Assembly: GCF_000247695.1 (NCBI RefSeq)
Contig: NW_004624805.1
Location: 4,346,670-4,410,669, forward strand
Source of the DNA: Heterocephalus glaber
Taxonomy: Eukaryota > Chordata > Mammalia > Rodentia > Bathyergidae
DNA length: 64,000 bases
Direction: 5' to 3'
Shown here one piece after another: positions 56,985 to 64,000 of the stretch (positions within the stretch are counted from its first letter, which is position 1; each line of letters starts with the position of its first letter). A program made the position numbers and the translations under genes. The notes under the pieces are model-generated. The model had not been told where the DNA came from. It did no database searches and saw only the letters and a program-made list of their open reading frames with translations.

Positions 56985-57115
56985 AACTGGGTATGGTGGT
57001 ATCCAACTGTAATCCAAAGCACCTTGGAGGCTGAGGCAGGAGGGTCATCAGGAGTTCAAGGCCAGCCTGAACTACATAGCAAGGTCCTGTCTCAAAAATC
57101 CAACAATAATAACAA
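56985..57115 (+). mobile_element. B1 SINE
   Basis: actgggtatggtggtatcca ... aggtcctgtctcaaaaatcc. Confidence 0.9.
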
Positions 57116-57175
57116 TAATCTACTATAACATAATAATACTTAACAGTCTTCTTTTATTTCTCTCATAATTTTTTT

Positions 57176-57335
57176 TTTTTGGTACTGGGGATTGAACTCA
57201 GGACCTTGCACTTGTGAGGCAGGCACAGTGCCACTGAGCTAAATCCCTGGCCTTAGAATAACTTCTTTCTAAGGTACTGAAGATTGAATCTAGGGCCTCA
57301 CCCGTGCACTCTGCTACAGAGCTATACCCCAGCAC
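57176..57335 (-). mobile_element. ID SINE and an older ID copy
   Basis: 57180-57252 (ggtactggggattgaactca) and 57265-57335 (ggtactgaagattgaatcta ... gctataccccag). Confidence 0.8.
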
Positions 57336-57339
57336 TATT

Positions 57340-58080
57340 ATGTAATCTTTAAGCCACCCCTTAGGTAGGAAGAATAATTATTATTAACTCCCTTTTGCTT
57401 TATTTTTTGATAGATAAATTTAGGAAAGTTCCTTAACTGATGAAATGGGACCAAGCAGTCGCAGTCATTCCCAGCATTTGCATCCTATTTGCTGTTCTTA
57501 AGCTTGGCCTGGGCAGTGGGGGGTTGTTATTTGAGCCCAAGATAGTTCAGCAGATCCACCTCCGATTCCAAGCCAGGCAGTCTGTATTTATGTCTCCCCC
57601 TTGTACTCGCTGTAATTGTATCCAGAAGAAAAATGACATACACAGCTGCTAACCTTGCAGGAAGCAGCTATATAATAAAGGCTGACAACCTACATCTAAT
57701 TAAGTCATTTTAAAAGATGAGCCCGGAATGACAGCAGGCTGCAAGATCATCATGGTTTCCACATTGTGACTCGCGTGGAGAGGCAGTCCTGGTGTCACGC
57801 AATCTGCACTCAGATGTTCAAAGAATGGTTGACATTTACAATATCCGATATTAAAATAAGTGCTGGGTTAGGTGAAGGTACAGCCCTTTTAGTGCATAAC
57901 ACGGCCCTGTTTCATTCCTGTGGCAGAGAAACATGTCGTTTACCTTTCTTGTTTTGTTGGCGTCCCCTTCCTATTGCTGTGAGAATGCCGAGTCTGTAAT
58001 AACCCAACAGGGGAAGTGTCCGGTCCGTGGTGTTGCACACAGAAGCCCTTTGTCTGAGCAGGGCTTGTGAGCTTTCTATG
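57340..58080. other. Unassigned intergenic DNA
   Basis: No SINE and no clear L1 text. Moderately complex sequence. Confidence 0.35.
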
Positions 58081-58317
58081 TAAATAGGGATAGCAAAAAC
58101 CCCAAGGGATGCACAGGCAAAGGACAGAGGAGAAATTCACAAAAGAGGAAATTTAGTTGTCTAACAAATAGTGGGAAAAGGTTCCATCTCACTAATAATC
58201 AAAGCTATGCAAATTTACACACTCGTGGGGGCTGTGCCCACACTGGCAAAAGCTGCTTTGTACGCACATTGCTGGCAGTCTTAGAAGTGGATTCTACCCT
58301 CTTAAAAAGAAAGTAGA

Positions 58318-58403
58318 GGGCTGGAGATTTAGCTCAGTGGTTCTGGCACCTGCCACGCAAGCACAAGGTCCCAGTTCGATCTCCGGTACAAAAAAAAAAA
58401 AAA
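58318..58403 (+). mobile_element. ID SINE
   Basis: gggctggagatttagctcag ... ccagttcgatctccggtac; gaaagtaga on both sides. Confidence 0.9.
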
Positions 58404-58649
58404 GGAAAGTAGAAAGTGATACAAAGTAGAATGAAAACAAGGATTTTTATGCTTTTTGAGCTAGTAATTTCCTATTTCAGATTCCATTCTAAGATGGTCC
58501 AAATAGGAAAGATATTTTATATACCCTAAAAAGTGCATTGTAGAGCTGTTTGTAATAGCAAAAGGAAGAACTAAATAAATGTCCAATAACACATTAAAAT
58601 AATATGTAAATAATATGACCATTCCTACCAACACATTGTGAAGCAATTA

Positions 58650-58802
58650 ATTTGTTTTTGGGTTTTTTTTGAGACAGGGTCTCACTATGCAGGTTGGCCT
58701 TGAACTCACTAGGTAGCCCAGGCTGGCCTCTAACTCATGGTGATCCTCCTGCCTCAGCCTCCCAAGTGCTGGGATTACTGGTGTGTACCACCACGCTCAC
58801 TC
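58650..58802 (-). mobile_element. B1 SINE
   Basis: tttttgagacagggtctcac ... gtgtgtaccaccacgctcac. Confidence 0.9.
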
Positions 58803-59049
58803 TAAAATTATTTTCCTAAGTGTTTCTAATCACATGGGAAAATACATGTTATCATGCAGTTCAAGAAACCAGCCAATGAAAACCATGAAACAACCATGAA
58901 AATGAACAGATTTTATAAATGAAAAAAACCACTTATTTTTAGAAAAAGGACTGTGGGAGGTTGACTAAAATGTTAATAGTTGTCTTCACATTGGAACTCT
59001 TCCTTTTACTTTTCCATATTTTCAGTATTTTTCATTTTGTTTGGTTTGG

Positions 59050-59128
59050 TTTGGTACCGGGGATTGAACTCAGGACCTTGCACTTTCGAGATAGGCACTG
59101 GAACCACTGAGCCAAATCCCCAGCCCTT
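59050..59128 (-). mobile_element. ID SINE
   Basis: ggtaccggggattgaactca ... gccaaatccccagccc; tcagtattttt/tcagtatttttat flank it. Confidence 0.9.
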
Positions 59129-59509
59129 CAGTATTTTTATATTGATCATTTAGGACATTTACAATAAAGACAAAAATATTCAGACAGAGGGAGAAGGAGG
59201 AAAACAGCATATTTCATGATTGATCCCTTTAAAAAGTATTAGTTAACTCCCTAGATTTCACCTCTTCTCACTGTTCTCTTCATCTTGTTTTATGTGTATC
59301 TTTGCCTGTATTAAATAATTTCCTTATCAAAATATCAGGAAATGTTCCAACAATTTTCTTAGAACTTTCGTAGCAACGTGCTCTCATAAACAACCTTGTT
59401 TAGCTTTTTTAGTTCACTTTGAACTCTATTTAAAATTCTAATCTTTATCTGACAAATTAGAACTTCTTTTTCAAATTTTAATTGAGTAACCATATTGCTA
59501 TTTTTCTTC

Positions 59510-59598
59510 TTCTTTTTTTTTTTGGTACTGGGGATCAAACTTGGGACCTTGCACTTGCGAGGCAGGCAGTGGAACCACTGAGCTAAATCCCTAGCCCC
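59510..59598 (-). mobile_element. ID SINE
   Basis: ggtactggggatcaaacttg ... ctaaatccctagcccc; catattgctattttt flanks it. Confidence 0.9.
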
Positions 59599-59631
59599 AT
59601 ATTGCTATTTTTCAAAGAGAAAATGATTTTT

Positions 59632-59785
59632 CAGCTGGGCCTGGTGGCTCATGTCTGTAAGCCCAGCACTCAGGAGGCTGAGTCAGGAGGATGGATATGA
59701 GTTTGAGGCCAGCCTTGACTATATATTAAGTTCAAGGCCAGTCTGTGCTACACAGCAAAACAAAAACACAAACAAGAAGAAAACG
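59632..59785 (+). mobile_element. B1 SINE
   Basis: agctgggcctggtggctcat ... gtgctacacagcaaaacaaa. Confidence 0.85.
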
Positions 59786-59809
59786 ATTTTTATTTTATTT
59801 TATTTTATT

Positions 59810-59895
59810 TATTTTTTTTTGGTACCAGGGATTGAACTCGAGTCCTTGCACTTGCTCAGCAGGTGGCGAAACCACTGAGCCAAATCCCCGGTCCA
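59810..59895 (-). mobile_element. ID SINE
   Basis: ggtaccagggattgaactcg ... gccaaatccccggtcc with a (TTTTA)n tail region. Confidence 0.85.
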
Positions 59896-59919
59896 AGAAA
59901 ATGATTTTTAAAAAACAGT

Positions 59920-60765
59920 AACAACTGGTCATTTGAGAGATGCAGATGAAAACAATGCTGAGATTCTACCTCACCCCAGAAAGAATGGCTGCTATCAAGA
60001 AATCAACCAATAACAAATGCTGGCGGGGGTGTGGGGAAAGAGGAACCCTGCTCCACTGCTGGTGGGAGTGCAGACTGGTGCAACCACTGTGGAAATCAGC
60101 ATGGAGATACCTCAGAGAACTAGGACTGGAAGTCCCATTTGACCCAGCTATTCCCCTGCTGGGTATCTTCCCCAAAGAATTCAAAGAACCATACCACAGT
60201 GGTATATGTGCACCCATGTTCATAGCAGCAGTTTGTAATAGCTAAAACTTGGAAACAGCCCAAGTGCACATCAACTGGAGACTGGATAAAGATGTGTGTG
60301 TTTTTTTTTTAATAAAATGGAGTACTACTCAGCCGTAAAGAACGAGAAACTAGAGACATTTATAGCTAAATGGATGCATATTAAGGCCATACTCTTAAGT
60401 GAAATAAATAGGACACACATGTGTAAATACTGATTAGTTTCTCTACTGTGAGAAACTGAAAGTGTAAATAAAGATTAAAATGATTAAAACAAATAATTGA
60501 TAATTTGAAATAGGAAGAAAAGGTCCAAAGGGGTAGGGGAAGTGGGAGGGGAAGGGGAAAGGAAAGAAGGGAAAGGAAAAATTCTGAGAAAAAAGAAAAG
60601 GAAATGAAATCTATGTAAATAGGGAAGGGCAGAGGGGGTGAAGGGCGCACAGGGAATGGGGGAAAAATGAGAACCAAGATGCATCATGTACAGGTACAAG
60701 CACCCAGTGATAAATGTAAAGGTATGATATACCTAACATGTACCAATAAAAGAACTTGAGCAACA
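59920..60765 (+). mobile_element. 5'-truncated, younger LINE-1 with part of ORF2 open
   Basis: A 101-codon open frame (59940-60245) ends ORF2 and keeps the Cys-rich C-terminal motif (CWRGC...LLHCWWEC) and DPAIPLLG. A frameshift before the natural end gives an early stop. The 3' UTR is purine-rich (60510-60680). The A-rich tail ends at about 60782; aaaaaacagt occurs at both edges as a possible target duplication. Confidence 0.85.
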
Positions 60766-60834
60766 ACAACAACAAAAAAAACAGTGATAAAATTTGGTAC
60801 TATTTAGTTTTCAACAGGAATACATGGCCTTTAT

Positions 60835-61025
60835 CAGGGGGATTCTCTGTTTCAGGCTCTGAGGTCGAATCCAGGGTTGAATTCCTGCTGAGCTGCATCC
60901 CAGCCCTTCTCCTTTTGAGACAGGGTCTTGTATTTGGCTAAATCACCCAGGCTGGGCTCCAATTTCTGATCCTCCTGCCTCAGCCTCCCTGAGTGCTGGG
61001 ATCGAAGGTGTGTGCCACTGTCCGG
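60835..61025 (-). mobile_element. B1-dID SINE, diverged
   Basis: dID cgaatccagggttgaattcc ... gctgcatcccagccc, B1 ttttgagacagggtcttgta ... aggtgtgtgccactgtccgg. Confidence 0.75.
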
Positions 61026-61029
61026 GGAA

Positions 61030-62215
61030 TTTATAGTTCCTAGGAAATAGAACCCAGAGCAAGAGAGAATGATGGGTATTTCATAGGGGAAAGGCCTGTA
61101 CATAAAACCTATCAAGAAAGAGATCTATGCGGTAACGCTGATCTACAGCATACTGTGAATTACGTGCATGAGACACCACGGCGCTGGTCGGAATTTGTAC
61201 CAGGTACCTGAACTCAAAGCCCAGCCGGTGTGCTGGATTCCTCCTCAAGTCACGGTGGAGGGGAGAACGGACCACCTGAGTTATTATCAGCAGCTTCTCG
61301 GCCTTCTTTCCTCCTCTTTTGCCCTAAAATACGCTGGCTTTTTCGCTTCTGTTAGGAACAGGCAATGTCTTTTTGGAACTGAACCTGATTAATTCTTGTG
61401 AATAACAGTGTCCTCGCTCTGTCAGCTGTTCCATAATGTATGCTTCTGCAAACAAAACTAAAAAACTAGCTAGCGCTGGAACTCTTTGCTCCCAACTTTG
61501 GCAAAATCCAAGATGAGCAACAGGACTCCCATGGGAGGGCTGCTGCCAGGTCCCCTGCGAGTCCTATGCGGGGGCCCTGTTCTCTCCCCACGCCTTGGGC
61601 TCAGCCCCGCACCCTGTTGGTTCCACTCATCCTGTTCAACCTGCATGGGTTGCTGACTACCAGCTGGGAGATGTGAAGTTTCCAGAAGCAAAATGAAGGC
61701 CACTTATTTCTCTCACACATATTTCAGGATTCTGAAACAACCAGCGTTTTTCTCTCCCATATTGTGTGGGGAGGACATCACACTCAGCTGCTGGGTGGAT
61801 GGCAGAACAGTGCTCGTGGAAGAGTCGGGCCACGTTTTTAAGTGACCCTGTGATCCTAAAACAAAGAAGGACACAACAAAATAGAGTGCAGTGGCTCAGC
61901 TGCTTCTCCTTTCACTAGGAAAAATGCAGTAATAGGTATTTCCTACTTAGGAGTTCTCTAATAGCACACTTGAGTCACTGAGCAATTTTAGGGTGTTAGG
62001 TCTTAAAATAAGATGTACTCATATTCAAAGTTTAGCACAGTCTTCAAAGTGACAGGTTGAATGTAAGTCCAAAATAATGAGGTGTTTCTCTTTCCTAAGT
62101 TGTCCTAAAATTTAATACCGCTGTCACAATTCTTTAAATTCGAAAATAAACAAGATAGCAGGCCTCAGCTCTGCAACTCAGCACTGATAGCTCTGCTAGC
62201 AGTATTGTAAGAGGG
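61030..62215. other. Unassigned intergenic DNA
   Basis: 1.2 kb without a recognisable SINE; GC-richer at 61540-61640. No gene supported. Confidence 0.4.
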
Positions 62216-62219
62216 GAAA

Positions 62220-62375
62220 ATGCTGGGTTTGGTGGTGCAGGCCTGTAATCCCAGCTACCTGAAAGGCTGGGGCAGTATAGTAACTTAGCGAGGCCCTATC
62301 TCAAAGTAAAAAGGGCTGGGGATGTACCCCAGTGTGCAGGCCCTAAGTTTGGCCCCTACCACCAAATAAACAAAG
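62220..62375 (+). mobile_element. B1-dID SINE
   Basis: tgctgggtttggtggtgcag ... ggctggggatgtaccccagt. Confidence 0.8.
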
Positions 62376-62459
62376 AAATGAATAGCTTAGCACTTGTGTG
62401 CTTGCCCAGCATGTATGAGGGTCTGGCTTCAATCCACAGCAACACACACACAGTATATG

Positions 62460-62860
62460 TAGGGGCTCTTTTTCTTAGCCTGTCAGGCTGCTATAAAAAA
62501 ATTATCATAGCCAGGCATGGTGGGCCACCCTTGTAATCCCGTCATTCTGGGAAGCTGAGGCAGGAGAATTACAAGTTCAAGCTCTGCTTGAGCAACTTCA
62601 CAAGACTCTGTTTCAAAATAAAATTTTAAAAAGGTCTGGATGTGTAGTTCACTGCAAAGGCCCTGCGTTCAATCCTCGGTACAGGGCGGGGTGGGGGGAG
62701 CTGAGTAGCTTATAAACAACAGAAATTAATTTCTCACGGTGAGGAGTCACGGATGTCCAAGATCAGTGTGCCAGCAGGTTCAGAGTCATGAGGGCTCTTT
62801 CTTCTCCTTCCTCCTCCGCCTCCTCCTCTTCTTCCTCTCTCCTCACAGTTGTGGCATTCT
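62460..62860 (-). mobile_element. Old LTR-like repeat split by a B1-dID
   Basis: gcctgtcaggctgctataaa (62478) and gtagcttataaacaacagaa...tttctcacggtg (62706) are the two halves of a common mammalian repeat in reverse orientation. The B1-dID at 62510-62690 separates them. Confidence 0.5.
62510..62695 (+). mobile_element. B1-dID SINE inside an older LTR
   Basis: gccaggcatggtgggccacc ... tctggatgtgtagttcactg ... gttcaatcctcggtac. Confidence 0.8.
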
Positions 62861-62929
62861 GTTATTCTGCCTGGTGGGAGCACAAATTATTCCTGGATTC
62901 CTTCTCTTTCCTTTTTTTCATTTTGTTTT

Positions 62930-63082
62930 GTTTTGTTTTTTGGAGACAGGATCTTGCTATGTAGTTGAGGCTGGCTGTGAACTCACTGTGTAGCCCAGGC
63001 TGGCCTTGAACTCATGGTGATCCTCCCGCCTCAGCCTCCTGAGTGCTGGGATTATAGGTATGCACCTCAGACCCAGCAAGAT
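62930..63082 (-). mobile_element. B1 SINE
   Basis: tttttggagacaggatcttg ... gggattataggtatgcacct. Confidence 0.9.
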
Positions 63083-63139
63083 AATGTTCTTTAAAAAACA
63101 TGCAAGGGGGTATACTTCTTCACACATAACACAAAGCAC

Positions 63140-63212
63140 CACTGGGGTGTTGATGCAGTGGGAGCACATGCTTCCACGTGCAGGGTCCTAGGTCCAATCC
63201 TCAGCACCAAAA
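63140..63212 (+). mobile_element. Old ID-type SINE
   Basis: ctggggtgttgatgcagtgg ... tccaatcctcagcacc. Confidence 0.5.
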
Positions 63213-63344
63213 CCTAAACCGAAATGTCACTGCTGTGTAATGGATAATTGCCTTGCTGCATGCTCTAATTACAGACCTGTTTGCCTCATTACTGGATGTC
63301 AGCCTCTGAGTAAGGTCATTGAGTAGGATTAAAAAGGATTAAGT

Positions 63345-63850
63345 GGTTTCCGCTTCCGGCCATGACAGAGTAGCAGGAACTGGATTTGCCCTCTCACATT
63401 AACCAGGAAACCCAATAACATACATGCAACACTGGTTTCCACACACTGGACAACAGGAAGCTCAGGGCGAGTTCCCCAGGAGAAGGAAAGCAAACTAGGT
63501 GAGCCCTGCCCTTGTCTCAGCTTGCTGTCTAGCAGGTGCCTGAGGGGTAGCCTGTGGGCCCTGTGGATTCCCTGAGTTGAAAGTGACAGAATGAAGGTGC
63601 AGGTGGCTAGAATCTCCAGTCCTGGAGATGAAAGGACTGCACAGGAAGTAGCTTCACAGATGATGGAGGACTCACTTGCCTCAGGTCTACAGCTGCACAT
63701 TGATCAGATATCCTGGTGAGGAAACCCCTGAGGCTAGGGAAAGTACCACCAGGAGGAACTATGTGGAGCAATCCTTGGAGGCCTCGCTGGGCCAGGGGTA
63801 ATTTGTGTTTCCCCATCCAGAATAACAGAATGCCACAGCCATGAGGCATT
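63345..63850 (+). mobile_element. Probable old LINE-1 5' UTR
   Basis: Starts cttccggccatgacagagta, then gccctgcccttgtctcagc, gtgcctgaggggtagcctgt. This style (short exon-like GC-rich leader) matches 5' ends of old L1 families as I remember them. Cut by an MaLR at 63868. Confidence 0.45.
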
Positions 63851-63867
63851 GAACAGAAGTACTGTCT

Positions 63868-64000
63868 GAGTCACTTTCTCATTCCTGGGACACAATACCC
63901 AACACCCACAACTCCTAAGGAGGACAGCTTTATTATGGGTCACAGTTTGGAGAAGTTTCAGTCCACAGTGGACTGGCTCCAAGGCAGGGCAGAGGAGAAA
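63868..64000 (-). mobile_element. MaLR-type LTR, antisense, cut by window end
   Basis: gagtcactttctcattcctg, ggacagctttattatgggtc and gaagtttcagtccacagtgg match the copy at 50.03 kb. Confidence 0.65.

Larger units (their letters stand above)
58085..59180 (+). mobile_element. Ancient LINE-1 3' fragment
   Basis: ccatctcactaataatcaaa (58183), gtttgtaatagcaaaagg and aaataaatgtccaataacac fit the end of ORF2; 58840-59040 fits an L1M-type 3' UTR. An ID, a B1 and another ID interrupt it. Confidence 0.6.

Noticed and set aside
1..64000. CRISPR arrays, bacterial operons, phage or plasmid modules
   Set aside because: No spaced direct-repeat arrays or dense co-directional genes; the composition and repeats are mammalian.

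Overview
This is a eukaryotic window, from a rodent. The DNA is AT-rich with low gene density and one CpG island, and it is packed with two rodent SINE types. One is the 7SL-derived B1 (reading like ...tgtaatcccagcactc...ctgtctcaaaa). The other is a tRNA-derived ID element with a distinctive body (ggggatttagctcagtggtt ... gagttcgatccccggtacc). Fused B1-dID units are also common; these are known from squirrel-, dormouse- and beaver-related rodents and not from mouse or rat. I lean towards a beaver-like (castorimorph) or related rodent, but the species is an inference.

Only one protein-coding gene is supported: ARHGAP12, on the minus strand. Its first coding exon (20317-20991) encodes the N-terminal SH3 domain and the following Ser-rich linker, 225 codons, and ends at a clean phase-0 donor. 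About 16 kb upstream is a strong CpG island (about 36.0-37.4 kb) with GC boxes, a 20-bp tandem duplication carrying two CACGTG E-boxes, and a good minus-strand splice donor. I read it as the ARHGAP12 promoter and non-coding exon 1. Thus 1-20316 is intron 2 sequence, 21.05-36.97 kb is intron 1, and about 37.1-64 kb is upstream intergenic DNA. In human the upstream neighbour is KIF5B (from memory); none of it is visible here.

Intron 2 (1-20.3 kb) is mostly old LINE-1 fragments cut up by SINEs. One L1 carries a short interstitial telomeric repeat at the site of an internal deletion. Intron 1 has more L1 pieces, SINEs and some unique stretches.

The intergenic side holds the most structured find: a badly decayed class I (gammaretrovirus-like) provirus on the minus strand, about 44.3-52.4 kb. 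Short segments resembling gag, protease, reverse transcriptase, RNase H, integrase, envelope surface and envelope transmembrane follow in the correct order. All are interrupted by stops and frameshifts and by later insertions (three MaLR LTRs, ID and B1 SINEs, and a 36-nt U2 snRNA retropseudogene with a perfect 16-bp target duplication). The right end holds an L1 3' end with part of ORF2 still open, an old L1 5' region, and another MaLR LTR running off the edge.

No tRNA or rRNA gene, CRISPR array or microbial-type operon is present. I found no new multi-gene system. The items worth a second look are retroposition oddities and the promoter's duplicated E-box unit. Repeat family names come from recognition by eye, without a database search, and repeat boundaries are good to about 5-20 bp.
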